Origin: a bacterium
Lineage (GTDB): Bacteria; Armatimonadota; Fimbriimonadia; Fimbriimonadales; Fimbriimonadaceae
Direction: 5' to 3'
Assembly (NCBI GenBank): GCA_027485645.1
Contig: JAIXQR010000001.1
Span: 613,632-677,631 of the forward strand
Length of the DNA stretch: 64,000 nt
Shown here in pieces: positions 24,157 through 32,815 of this stretch. Each line of letters begins with the position of its first letter. Position 1 is the first letter of the stretch. The position numbers and the translations under genes are program-made. The notes under the pieces are model-generated. The model saw nothing but the letters and a program-made list of their open reading frames with translations, did no database searches and was not told where the DNA came from.

Positions 24157-25059
24157 ATGAGGACTATGCGCGGTCGTTTGTCCGCGGCCCTTGCGGCCCT
24201 ATCGTTACTTCTCGTTTTTGGGTGTGATTCTCCACCGGTCACCCAAGGTGGCAAGATGCGAGAGACTCCGCTTAAGGCGGTCGTCAGTCTCAGTCCCAGC
24301 ACCACCGAGCTTGTGGGCTCGTTCAACTACACCGGCGTGCTGAAAGGCCGAACGGCGGCGGACGATTTCCCCGTGATCGCCAAGAGCATTCCGATCGTGG
24401 CGTCGGTGAAGCCGGACTACGAGAAGATCGCCCAGATCAAGCCAGATTTGGTGGTCTACGATGCTGACCTGTATAACGAGCAGGACGTCGAAAAGATCAA
24501 GGGAATGGGCTTCAAGACCTTCGTGATTGATGCGAAGACGGTTGACGCTTTTGTAGAACAGCTTTACCTGCTCGGCGCAGAAACCGAGTCTGAAACGAGC
24601 GCCAGCACTTATGCGGACAAGGTCCTTTCTGCTAAGAACTCGGCTCTGGGCGACGCGGTTGAACCGAAGCCGAAAGTCGCAGTGGTTCTTGCGGGTGACG
24701 GAGCCGAGCACTACATTGCCGGAACGCAAGGATTTCTCGCGGATGTCGTAAAGAGCGCCGGCGGAGAGCCCGTCGGACCAGCCTCCGACAAGTTCGTGGC
24801 CCTCAGCCCGGAAGCGTTCATCGCCAACAATCCAGACTTGATCGTCGTCGCTTTTCCGCGAGTCGAGAACAAGGATGACGAGAGCCGGGCAAACGCACTG
24901 AAGCGCGTCAACATCATCTTGAATGACAAGCGATTTGCCAACGTTTCTGCCGTACAGAAGAAGCGAATCGTGCCGATCGACGAAGACGTTTTGACCCGAC
25001 GCGGCTACCGCGTTGACAAACTGATCGATGAGCTTCACAAGCGCGTGGTGAGCAAGTAA
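24157..25059 (+). CDS. BtuF-like periplasmic binding lipoprotein
   Basis: A 300-residue class III periplasmic binding protein with a lipoprotein signal (VFGC, Cys about residue 23). The two lobes are visible: RVVSLSPS-like VVSLSPSTTEL with IPIVASVKPDYEKIAQIKPDLVV, and a second with SAGGEPVGPASDKFVALSPEAFIANNPDLIVV, joined by a long helix. These match the BtuF/FepB fold, whose members bind vitamin B12, heme or ferric siderophores; the ligand cannot be told. No permease or ATPase gene is adjacent, so any transporter must be encoded elsewhere. Its stop overlaps the mtnP start (TAATG). Confidence 0.82.
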   Translation: MRTMRGRLSAALAALSLLLVFGCDSPPVTQGGKMRETPLKAVVSLSPSTTELVGSFNYTGVLKGRTAADDFPVIAKSIPIVASVKPDYEKIAQIKPDLVVYDADLYNEQDVEKIKGMGFKTFVIDAKTVDAFVEQLYLLGAETESETSASTYADKVLSAKNSALGDAVEPKPKVAVVLAGDGAEHYIAGTQGFLADVVKSAGGEPVGPASDKFVALSPEAFIANNPDLIVVAFPRVENKDDESRANALKRVNIILNDKRFANVSAVQKKRIVPIDEDVLTRRGYRVDKLIDELHKRVVSK

Positions 25060-25910
25060 TGCCACGAGAGCTTGCGGAGATTGGCGTATTCGGCGGTTCT
25101 GGCTTCTATAAGCTGCTTGAGGACGTTCGCGAAGTAAAGATCGACACGCCTTATGGCGCGCCTAGCGATTCGGTCTTCCTTGCCACGGTCAGCGGTCGAA
25201 AGGTTGCGTTCTTGCCTCGTCACGGTCGAAACCACACGCTTCCGCCCCACAAGATCAACTATCGCGCCAATGTTTGGGCGATGCGGTCCATTGGTTGTGC
25301 GGCGATCATTAGCCCATGCGCGGCCGGTTCGCTGCAGCGCCACGTCGAGCCTGGTCACTTCGTTCTGTGCGATCAGTTTGTTGACCGAACCAACGGCCGA
25401 AGCGACACCTTCTACGATGGCCCGATTGTCACCCACGTGTCTCCTGCGGACATGTACCACCCCCTGTTGAGAAAGCTGGCGGCGGAAGCCATTCGAGAGA
25501 ACGGCATCGTTTGCCACGAAAAGGGAACCGTCGTTGTGATTCAGGGTCCTCGATTCAGCACCAAGTCGGAGAGCAAGTGGTTCCACGATCAGGGTTGGGA
25601 AGTCATCAACATGACCCAATATCCTGAGGCGTACCTTTGCCACGAACTCGGAATGGGCGTTGTCAACATTGCTTTGATCACCGACTACGACAGCGGCGTG
25701 CATGCTGATGCCGAAGCGGTGACCGCGCACAGCGTGCTTGAGGTGTTCCAGTCCAACTCCGAAAAAATCAAGCGCGTGGTGTTAGATTTGATCGGGAAGA
25801 TACCGACCGACTTGTCACTCGTCAGAACGCAGGAAGGCCTGCAGTGGACGAGAGGCGACGGTCACGCAACAAGTCCAGACGACTTGAGAATCTTCCAAAG
25901 CTGGGAATGA
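25059..25910 (+). CDS. mtnP: 5'-methylthioadenosine phosphorylase (MTAP/PNP family)
   Basis: A 283-residue trimeric purine nucleoside phosphorylase-type enzyme that splits methylthioadenosine to adenine and methylthioribose 1-phosphate. Motifs: GVFGGSGFY, phosphate-binding LPRHGRNHTLPPHKINYRAN, QGPRFSTKSESK, INMTQYPEAYLCHELGM and the base-recognition Asp in TDYDSG. MTAP is favoured over guanosine phosphorylase by the NMTQYPE context and TDYD. It is translated with the binding-protein gene and is followed directly by the HEAT-repeat gene. Confidence 0.9.
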   Translation: MPRELAEIGVFGGSGFYKLLEDVREVKIDTPYGAPSDSVFLATVSGRKVAFLPRHGRNHTLPPHKINYRANVWAMRSIGCAAIISPCAAGSLQRHVEPGHFVLCDQFVDRTNGRSDTFYDGPIVTHVSPADMYHPLLRKLAAEAIRENGIVCHEKGTVVVIQGPRFSTKSESKWFHDQGWEVINMTQYPEAYLCHELGMGVVNIALITDYDSGVHADAEAVTAHSVLEVFQSNSEKIKRVVLDLIGKIPTDLSLVRTQEGLQWTRGDGHATSPDDLRIFQSWE

Positions 25911-25911
25911 T

Positions 25912-28242
25912 ATGAATCTGATAGGAATCCTCGCGACCTCGGTCCTGATGCCGGGGGTGATGGACCCTCAACAACCAGCTCCGGTTAGCGTTAAGATCGG
26001 TGGACGTACCGTCGAAGTGGCGTACACGTCCACCACCAACCTTGACTACGACGGCGCAATCGATGCTTGGAGTGGCTGGGGAGACCTTAAAGGGGAACCG
26101 CAGAGGATTTTCATTGTTGATCGCCCGGATCAACTCGTCGGCAAAGTGCCGAAGCCGGGCGCTACCGTTTTTCGAGCGAAGTTCATCATCTACCCCCGCG
26201 TGGATGGACTCCAGCCGAGCGCTGACGGCACTTTACGCCTTCGCCGCGCCGACATGGAAGAAGCCCAGGTTAAGGAAACCCTCGCGGCGATTGTGCGATT
26301 GAAGAACCAGGTTGCGGCTTCGACCGATGGCAACGTGGACTTTCAACCTGATGTCGAGATTCGCGAAGAAATCGAGCGGGTCAACCTGCAGCCCGGAATG
26401 GCGAGTTTGCCGACCGAAGCCTGGCGAAATGAGCTTGAAGTCGCTACGAACGGCGGCAGTTTCGATGCGGAAGATAAGCAGTATCGCGGGCCGTACCATG
26501 CGGGTTTTGTGATCTCTGCCTTGGCTCCAAACCTTGAACGACAGTTTGCCCCTCTCGGCGGAATTTGGAATTCGCCCGCGTTCGCTCTGGGCTATTACGG
26601 CCCGCATGCGCTGGGGATCAAGCTAGACCAAGCGGTCCGCGAGACTTTGCTTTTCTGGAGCGTTCAGAAGGGTGCCAGTAAGTGGCCGGTTGCCGGAGAA
26701 TGGGCAAAGATTCTGTCCTTCGACGAGCCGACGATCGAGCAGCAATTAGCCGTCTTTGCCGGCGTGCCAGCAGCCTTTGATGTACCAAGTTCGGCCGGTG
26801 TCGAACTCGGTGTTCGCTCCGCCGATACCGCGGTCAGTTTGGTTACCGACTCCGATCGAGGTCAGGTTTTGGCCATTACGGAGAAAAGCGTTGGGCGCAC
26901 CGGTGGAGCATCACTCACTGTGCCGGGCGGCGGGATTGACCCGAAAACAACGCCGACCCTGAGCTTCTCGGTCAAGCAAGACACGCCAGAACCGGTTGCG
27001 CTTTGGTTTAACGGAACGACCGCAGTCTCCCTTGGTAGTGACCGTCTAGCAACCGACAATCTCGGTCCGGCGGTGGCGTTTGAGCGTAACGGCACGTGGC
27101 AGACGGTTCAAATTTCGCTAAAGGACCTCGGGCTGGACTTGATTAGCAGCATCGCGGTGCGGCCGGCTCCAGGTGCGTTCTTGCGCGGAAAGATCCAGAA
27201 TCGACCCATCGAGGTGCGGTTCACCGATTTCAAACTCAGCACCACGCCAACGTCAAATATCTCGATGCCGCCATTGTCGGAGTTCGACGAGAGAATTGCG
27301 GCCGCCGCGAAGTTCGGGGCGGAGACTCCGGAAGAGACCTTCATCGCTGCGCTCAAGGACACCGATGAAGAGGTGGCCATGAACGCGATTCAGAAGCTCC
27401 CAAGGCCAATGAGCGTGACCCTTCGAGCAGCCTTGACGACGGCAGCTTCGAGCATTGAGGGGCGGGTGGCCCAGCTTGCGGTCCGAAGATTGGCGTCGGA
27501 GCCAGATTCAACGACTCCGACCGAGATGCGCCGGATAATGCAGTTTGGAATCACCGATGCCGCGCGGGTTGAGGCGGCGCAGTTTGTTGCCCAAGGTGTT
27601 GATCCAAAGGAAGCGGGTTACATCTCGGTTCTGCTCGGCGATCGCCGGGCCTCGGTTCGACGAGGTGGCTTGCTAGCACTCGCGAAGCTGAAGGGCCGAG
27701 AGGCGGGCATCATTCGGATGGCCTACATCACCCAGGTCGACCCGATGTTGAAGGTCATCGTCACCGACGCTTCTGATCCGACCGATGAGTACCAGATGCG
27801 AAAGCTGCTGTGGTCGGCGGTCAACGAACCGTGGGATGCAGTACGGCTTAAGAGCTGTCTCAAACTCATTCAGTCAAATGTGCCGGAGTTCCGAAAGGAC
27901 GGCTACCGGGGCATCAAGGACGACAGCATCGGAGTTCGGCTCTCGATCTCGAGCTTCCTGGCAAACAACGCTACGGAGGCTCACCGAGACGCGCTGCGGC
28001 TGGCGGTGGTGGATTCGGATTCGCGAGTTCGGGCAAACGGTTTGCGGGGGCTTGCCCAGTTGGGACCGGTGTCTGCCGACGAAATTCAGAATCTATTTAC
28101 CGATGCTTTCCCGGCGGTGCAGTATCAACTGATCAGCGCCAGCAAGGCTGGAAAAGTCACCTTGCCCGCCGACACGGTCAAAATGCTCAAAGCGAGTCCG
28201 TTTTCCGGCATTCGCGCTGCCGCAAAGGACCTTACTGACTGA
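25912..28242 (+). CDS. Large exported protein with C-terminal HEAT-like repeats
   Basis: A 776-residue protein with a short, weak signal peptide. The first 230 residues hold strand-rich segments around IGGRTVEVAYTSTT and KPGATVFRAKFII. A central sandwich (about 290-460) contains LWFNGTTAVSLGSD and TVQISLKDLGLDLISSIAVRP, similar to carbohydrate-binding-like modules. The C-terminal 320 residues are tandem helical pairs of HEAT type, for example RRASVRRGGLLALAKLKG and DSDSRVRANGLRGLAQLGP. HEAT repeats bind proteins; the partner is unknown. It starts two bases after mtnP. Confidence 0.65.
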   Translation: MNLIGILATSVLMPGVMDPQQPAPVSVKIGGRTVEVAYTSTTNLDYDGAIDAWSGWGDLKGEPQRIFIVDRPDQLVGKVPKPGATVFRAKFIIYPRVDGLQPSADGTLRLRRADMEEAQVKETLAAIVRLKNQVAASTDGNVDFQPDVEIREEIERVNLQPGMASLPTEAWRNELEVATNGGSFDAEDKQYRGPYHAGFVISALAPNLERQFAPLGGIWNSPAFALGYYGPHALGIKLDQAVRETLLFWSVQKGASKWPVAGEWAKILSFDEPTIEQQLAVFAGVPAAFDVPSSAGVELGVRSADTAVSLVTDSDRGQVLAITEKSVGRTGGASLTVPGGGIDPKTTPTLSFSVKQDTPEPVALWFNGTTAVSLGSDRLATDNLGPAVAFERNGTWQTVQISLKDLGLDLISSIAVRPAPGAFLRGKIQNRPIEVRFTDFKLSTTPTSNISMPPLSEFDERIAAAAKFGAETPEETFIAALKDTDEEVAMNAIQKLPRPMSVTLRAALTTAASSIEGRVAQLAVRRLASEPDSTTPTEMRRIMQFGITDAARVEAAQFVAQGVDPKEAGYISVLLGDRRASVRRGGLLALAKLKGREAGIIRMAYITQVDPMLKVIVTDASDPTDEYQMRKLLWSAVNEPWDAVRLKSCLKLIQSNVPEFRKDGYRGIKDDSIGVRLSISSFLANNATEAHRDALRLAVVDSDSRVRANGLRGLAQLGPVSADEIQNLFTDAFPAVQYQLISASKAGKVTLPADTVKMLKASPFSGIRAAAKDLTD

Positions 28243-28283
28243 AGTTCGCGTAAAAGGCGTAAGGACAAGGAAAGTCGCATATC

Positions 28284-29615
28284 ATGAAAGGAATGAATCG
28301 AACGGTCGTTGTGCTTGGTGGGACGGCACTCATTGCATTTGCTGCAGTGGGTGGAGCTTCCCTCCGAGATTGGGTGGACCTGGGGCGCCGGGCAGAAGCG
28401 CAGATGCCGAACTTCTCCGGAGTCGGTTTGGTGGCGTCCGCAGACGCAAATGGTGCTAGCTACACGGCCGGTGACTACTTCTACCAACTCCTGCGCCTTC
28501 TAAAGCGCGAGTATGTGGAACCGATTCCCGACGACCAGAAGCTCGCCTCGGGCGCGATCCGAAGCATGATCGGCAGCCTGAACGATCCGAAGGCGATGTT
28601 CTTTGACAAGAAGCAGTTTGCGAGCTACCAAAATGCTCGGGCTGGAAAGTACGAGGGCATCGGAGTTGAGGTCGTGATGGTGATGCGCGGCGCGGCCAAC
28701 AAGCAAGCGGTCAAGGCATCCGATTCGGAAGGAGCCTTGCCAGAGGGCACGGCCGAAGAGGCGCTCGTTTCGAGAGTGCGGGTGCCGCGATTGGTCGTTT
28801 CAAATGTTATTCCCGGCAGCCCAGCGGAAAAGGCTGGCATCAAAATGGGCGACGTCGCGTACGAGATTGACAACCACTGGGTTGTGAACACCGACTTACT
28901 CATCAAGTTCCAGAAAGCCCAGGACGACTTTAAGGCGAAGAAAATCACCTACAGTCAGCTCAACTTGGTGCGAAAGGAAGTGCGCGAACGGACTGAGCGC
29001 GCGCTGCTCCCGATGCGAGCTATGGAGCGACTCGTCACCGGCACGAGCGGAAAGGTGAAGGTCGTTTGGGAGCGAGGCACGGACAAGCGCACGACCGATC
29101 TCACGAAGACAGTTACCGTGATGAACCCGATGACGGTTTTGCCAAACGGCGATCTCCGACTTGCCTTTAAGAAGGGCGCAGATGCCTGGCTCGCGAAAGA
29201 GATTCAGGGCAAATCCAAAGTTCGGATTGATCTGCGCAACAACGCGCACGGCGATCTTGAATCGCTGAAGGCGGTTCTCGAAAAGGCAGCTCCGAAGGGC
29301 ACTTACGGCCAGTTCGTGACGAGCCGAGGAAGCGAGCCGATGAACCTGGTGGTTTCGAAAGGAAATCCGGCGGCACCAAAGTACGAATTGCTGGTGGACG
29401 CCAGCACCCGGGGAATCGCCGAGATGTTTGCCCTCGCGCTCCAATCGAAAGGGAAGGCGACTCTGGTCGGTTCTCTGACCGGCGGAGATCGGACCTTGGT
29501 GGAAACCGTACCGTTGCCTGACGGCTCAGGCTACGTTCTGCCAATTGGGGAATACCAAGTTAACGTGACAAACACGAAAGTTGTGATGGCGAAGAAGGCG
29601 GAGGAATTGAGATGA
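28284..29615 (+). CDS. S41/CtpA-like pseudoprotease with PDZ domain
   Basis: A 443-residue exported protein with the layout of a carboxy-terminal processing protease: an N-terminal membrane or signal helix, a cap region with SMIGSLNDPKAMFFDKKQF, a PDZ domain (about 165-250, VVSNVIPGSPAEKAGIKMGD) and a C-terminal protease-like fold. Alignment to the next gene places Gly377 at the catalytic Ser, Asp402 at the Lys and Val406 at the Gln, so the triad is gone, and the usual DxRxNPGG reads DLRNNAHG. I infer a non-catalytic binding or regulatory partner. Its stop overlaps the downstream S41 gene by four bases. Confidence 0.8.
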   Translation: MKGMNRTVVVLGGTALIAFAAVGGASLRDWVDLGRRAEAQMPNFSGVGLVASADANGASYTAGDYFYQLLRLLKREYVEPIPDDQKLASGAIRSMIGSLNDPKAMFFDKKQFASYQNARAGKYEGIGVEVVMVMRGAANKQAVKASDSEGALPEGTAEEALVSRVRVPRLVVSNVIPGSPAEKAGIKMGDVAYEIDNHWVVNTDLLIKFQKAQDDFKAKKITYSQLNLVRKEVRERTERALLPMRAMERLVTGTSGKVKVVWERGTDKRTTDLTKTVTVMNPMTVLPNGDLRLAFKKGADAWLAKEIQGKSKVRIDLRNNAHGDLESLKAVLEKAAPKGTYGQFVTSRGSEPMNLVVSKGNPAAPKYELLVDASTRGIAEMFALALQSKGKATLVGSLTGGDRTLVETVPLPDGSGYVLPIGEYQVNVTNTKVVMAKKAEELR

Positions 29616-30865
29616 AATCGGGAATCAAGTACGTAGCGTTCGCCGTTGCCGCCCTCAGCGCGGGATCGCTGGGCTTCGCGTGGCGAGACCTTCAATCGGG
29701 CTCCGGCGTCGATTCTCGCGCGGTCAACTCTCTCTTGGGCGTGAAGGACACTAAGGCCGCCAGCCCTGAACAAGTGTTTCAGCAGGCCTATAACCAGATT
29801 CGATTTAAGTACTCCCGACAAGTGAAGCCGGATGACCTGCGATTTGCGGGCATGCAGGGGCTCCTGAGTTCGTTGGGCGATCCTCACACGCTCTACTTCC
29901 CACCGCGCGCGGCACAGCTCTTCAGCGAAGAGACCACCGGCAACTTCTTTGGCGTCGGAGCACGACTTTCTGATGACGCCATGGGCGTCCGAGCAGCGGC
30001 CGTGTTCGAAGACGGTCCAGCGTACGCGGCAGGTCTGCGAATCAACGACGTCATCATCGCGGTTGACGGGAAGAAAGTTGGCGGGATGCCAACCGACGCC
30101 GTCGTCTTGCTCATCAAGGGCAAGGAAGGCACCTTCGTGACCCTCACCGTCGCCAAGAAGGGCAAGCAACAGCCGGTGACGATGAAGATCAAGCGCGCGC
30201 GCATTATTGCGCCGACGGTTGAGAGCAAGTTCTTCGAAGATTCAAAGGTCGGCTACATTGCGGTTTCGCAGTTTGCCGAGCCGACGACCATGCAGTTCGA
30301 TCGCGAACTCGACAAGGTCGATCGCAAGTCGCCGAAAGGATTGGTCATCGACATGCGAAGCAATCCTGGCGGACTGCTGGATGTCGCGGCGGACATGTTG
30401 AGCCGCTTCGTGGCGGACAAGGTCGTGGTTAAGATGGTCGGACGCAACGGATTCAACGAAACCGTTCGATCTGCCTCAAACGAGGTCCGGCCGTTCGGCT
30501 ATCCAGTCGTGGTTCTGATGGACGAAAACTCTGCCAGCGCCGCGGAAATCTTTGCCGGCGTGCTTCGGGACTACAACAAGGCCACCTTGGTTGGAACCCA
30601 CTCTTACGGGAAATCGAGCGTGCAGAACGTGTTTCCGCTTGTCGACAAGAGTAGCGCAAAGGTTACGATTGCGAAGTACTACCTACCCAGCGGCGACGAC
30701 ATCGGACGAAAGGTCGACGCGGATGGGATCTACATTGATGGCGGTCTGAAGCCGAGCGTCGCGGTTGAGCTTGATCTTGATAAGGATCCAGAGTTCGGTG
30801 ATCCTAAGACCGACAATCAGTTGCAGAAGGCGATTGAAACCGTTCTGAAGCAAGCGCGAAACTAG
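29612..30865 (+). CDS. S41 family carboxy-terminal processing protease (CtpA/CtpB type)
   Basis: A 417-residue periplasmic or surface serine protease. Order: signal or anchor helix, cap with GLLSSLGDPHTLYFPP, PDZ domain (about 110-190, AVFEDGPAYAAGLRINDVI), then the protease core with IDMRSNPGGLLD, catalytic Ser309 in ENSASAAEIFAG, Lys334 in SYGKSSVQ and Gln338. All catalytic residues are present. It is translationally coupled to the pseudoprotease upstream and ends at a terminator, so the two form a compact pair. Natural substrates are unknown. Confidence 0.92.
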   Translation: MKSGIKYVAFAVAALSAGSLGFAWRDLQSGSGVDSRAVNSLLGVKDTKAASPEQVFQQAYNQIRFKYSRQVKPDDLRFAGMQGLLSSLGDPHTLYFPPRAAQLFSEETTGNFFGVGARLSDDAMGVRAAAVFEDGPAYAAGLRINDVIIAVDGKKVGGMPTDAVVLLIKGKEGTFVTLTVAKKGKQQPVTMKIKRARIIAPTVESKFFEDSKVGYIAVSQFAEPTTMQFDRELDKVDRKSPKGLVIDMRSNPGGLLDVAADMLSRFVADKVVVKMVGRNGFNETVRSASNEVRPFGYPVVVLMDENSASAAEIFAGVLRDYNKATLVGTHSYGKSSVQNVFPLVDKSSAKVTIAKYYLPSGDDIGRKVDADGIYIDGGLKPSVAVELDLDKDPEFGDPKTDNQLQKAIETVLKQARN

Positions 30866-30878
30866 TCTCAATCTCTTT

Positions 30879-30911
30879 GGGCCGATCAGTTATTCAGCTG
30901 ATCGGCCCTTT
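30879..30911 (+). terminator. Rho-independent terminator after the S41 gene pair
   Basis: An 11-base-pair perfect stem (30879-30889 with 30898-30908) is followed by TTT. It lies 13 bases after the protease stop and just ahead of the end of the convergent permease gene. Confidence 0.8.
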
Positions 30912-30924
30912 GTCTTGTCCGCCT

Positions 30925-31815
30925 TCAGGCTGATCGATCTCTAGGATCGGAAAGGGCACGGAGACCGTCACCGACGAAGTTCAGCGCAAAGATGGTCAAG
31001 CTCAGGACCGCGCAGGGCCAGATCAGCAAGACCGGATAGCTGTTCATGTTGAGCCGCGCGCCGTTAATCATGCCGCCCCAGCTAGGCTGTGGCTCTTGCA
31101 CGCCGATGCCAAGGAAGCTCAGAGTGCTCTCGGCAAGGATCGTTCCGGCGAGGTCGATCATCGAGTAAGCCAAAAGGATTCCGGTGATTTGCGGCAGAAT
31201 GTGCCGGGTGACCAGGTAGAAGTTGCTGGCTCCGGCGGCTTTCGCGGCCACGACGTACTCGCGGTCCTTGAGGGTGGCCACCTGCGAGGCGACAAGCCGC
31301 GCAATGCTGGGCCACGCGGTCACTGAGAGGGCAAAGATGACCGGTCCCATGCCGAGCCCGACCACGCTGACGATCAAGATCGCAAGCAGGATGTCCGGGA
31401 ACGCGAACATGCCATCGGTAAACCGCATGAGCGGGTTGCGAATCCACTTGGGTGCCAGAACACCAAGCACTCCCACCGTGACGCCTACAAGGAGGGCAAT
31501 GAGCTGGACAGAAAGTCCGACGGTCAACGATACTCGGGCTCCTTCGGCAAGGCGAGCTACGATATCGCGCCGCAGTTCATCCGTCCCTAGGGTCGCGGCG
31601 CCACCGGCCGGAGCAAATGGGCTGGAGCTGACCGGGTCTAGAACGGCGTTGTAAACCCGGATGTCGGGGTCTACTTTCTTTGCGACGTCGCTGAGCTGGG
31701 CGTTGCGAATCATCGGCCCAAAGATCGCGAAGAGCAACAGCAGTACGAGGTACCCCGCACCGAAAATCAGTCCCAGTCTCTTTTTGCGTGGGCTCTTGCC
31801 TTTGAGCTTGATCAA
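30925..31815 (-). CDS. ABC transporter permease, DppC/OppC family
   Basis: A 296-residue inner-membrane subunit for peptide- or nickel-type uptake. It has an N-terminal helix, a periplasmic loop, and five more helices with the EAA loop EYVVAAKAAGASNFYLVTRHILPQ and the C-terminal LSFLGIGVQEPQPSWGGMI, both diagnostic of DppC. The start is TTG in a TTGA overlap with the upstream dppB-type gene. Neither the ATPases nor a binding protein lies beside it, so the substrate cannot be deduced. Confidence 0.9.
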   Translation of the reverse strand: MIKLKGKSPRKKRLGLIFGAGYLVLLLLFAIFGPMIRNAQLSDVAKKVDPDIRVYNAVLDPVSSSPFAPAGGAATLGTDELRRDIVARLAEGARVSLTVGLSVQLIALLVGVTVGVLGVLAPKWIRNPLMRFTDGMFAFPDILLAILIVSVVGLGMGPVIFALSVTAWPSIARLVASQVATLKDREYVVAAKAAGASNFYLVTRHILPQITGILLAYSMIDLAGTILAESTLSFLGIGVQEPQPSWGGMINGARLNMNSYPVLLIWPCAVLSLTIFALNFVGDGLRALSDPRDRSA

Positions 31816-32762
31816 ACTTGGCTCTCCCGAATGCGCGGATCGAGGATCGGCAAAATGAGGTCAACGAAGAGGTTGAGAACGATGAAGATGGCGCCGGTCA
31901 GCATGACGCAAGCTTGGACCACCGGCACGTCACCTTTGCGGATGGCATCGATCGTGGTGCTGCCAAGCCCGGGAAGCAGGAAGTAGGTTTCAACAACGAA
32001 TGAACCGGTGAGCAGGAATCCGAAGGAGGTTCCGATAGCGGTAATGACCGGCAGAATGGCGTTTCTCAACGCGTGCTTGACGTACAAGCGGAACGGCGGA
32101 ACGCCTTTCGCGATTGCGGTGCGAATGAACTCCTGCCGCAGGGTCTCAACCATGCTAGCCCGAGTCAAGCGGGTCAATAGCGCGGTCGGGCGCATCGCCA
32201 AAACAACGACCGGCAGGATCAAATAGTAGTAATCGGGCGCAACGCGGTCTACGCTCCAGGTCAACGGGAGCACGTCCCATTGAAGCGCAAAGAAGTACGC
32301 AAGAATTGGCGCAAGTACGAAGTTCGGCAACGTGACACCAAACGTGCTGATGAACAAAATCCCCTGGTCCGGAGGTTTGTTCTGCCACACGGCGGCAAGC
32401 GTGCCGAGGAAGATGCCGATTGCTGACGCGAGCAAGATGGCCGAGCTAGCAATCGTGATCGTCATCGTGACGTTTCGTCCAACGAGCTGGCCGACGGGTT
32501 CTTTCACGCCATAGTAGCTCGTGCCGAAGTCGCCCCGAACGGCTTTCGAGACGAATTCAACGTAGCGGATGGGCCAAGGTCGGTTGAGGCCCAGATTCTC
32601 TCGCAGGCGTGCAATGGTTTCCGCGCTAGCTTTTTCGCCGGCCAATACCGTTGCCGCGTCTCCAGGCTGAATTTCATCGGCCAGAAACGTGACGAAGGAG
32701 ATAAAAAGCAGGCTCAGTAATCCCAGTAAGAAACGGGTTGAGAGCGCACGGGCAAGCTGCAC
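31812..32762 (-). CDS. ABC transporter permease, DppB/OppB family
   Basis: A 316-residue inner-membrane subunit paired with the DppC-type gene. It begins with the typical helix FLLGLLSLLFISFVTF and continues with GLNRPWPIRYVEFVSKAVRGDFGTSY; the EAA loop reads FIRTAIAKGVPPFRLYVKHALRNAILPV. The start is GTG 32762. Overlap with the next gene shows the two are co-translated, as the heterodimer requires. Confidence 0.91.
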   Translation of the reverse strand: MQLARALSTRFLLGLLSLLFISFVTFLADEIQPGDAATVLAGEKASAETIARLRENLGLNRPWPIRYVEFVSKAVRGDFGTSYYGVKEPVGQLVGRNVTMTITIASSAILLASAIGIFLGTLAAVWQNKPPDQGILFISTFGVTLPNFVLAPILAYFFALQWDVLPLTWSVDRVAPDYYYLILPVVVLAMRPTALLTRLTRASMVETLRQEFIRTAIAKGVPPFRLYVKHALRNAILPVITAIGTSFGFLLTGSFVVETYFLLPGLGSTTIDAIRKGDVPVVQACVMLTGAIFIVLNLFVDLILPILDPRIRESQV

Positions 32763-32780
32763 GGGTCTGCGAGTTTAACA

Positions 32781-32805
32781 CGCCCGGCACCTCGTTTGCC
32801 GGGTG
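32781..32805 (-). terminator. Stem-loop between cyclophilin and permease genes
   Basis: Seven to nine base pairs of GC-rich stem (CCCGGCA with TGCCGGG at 32783-32789 and 32797-32803) follow the cyclophilin stop on the minus strand. A T-run is weak, so termination is only possible. Confidence 0.4.
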
Positions 32806-32815
32806 CGATTCGAAA

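Noticed and set aside
24098-24157. Possible cobalamin riboswitch ahead of the BtuF-like gene
   Set aside because: The gap is under 60 bases and holds only one short GC-rich hairpin with no B12-box.
23403-24326. A 307-codon minus-strand open frame across the barrel protein
   Set aside because: It is antisense to a protein with a signal peptide, and it extends across a stem-loop; the composition is that of a shadow frame.
24205-25065. A 286-codon minus-strand open frame across the BtuF-like gene
   Set aside because: It mirrors a well-supported binding-protein gene and has no domain of its own.
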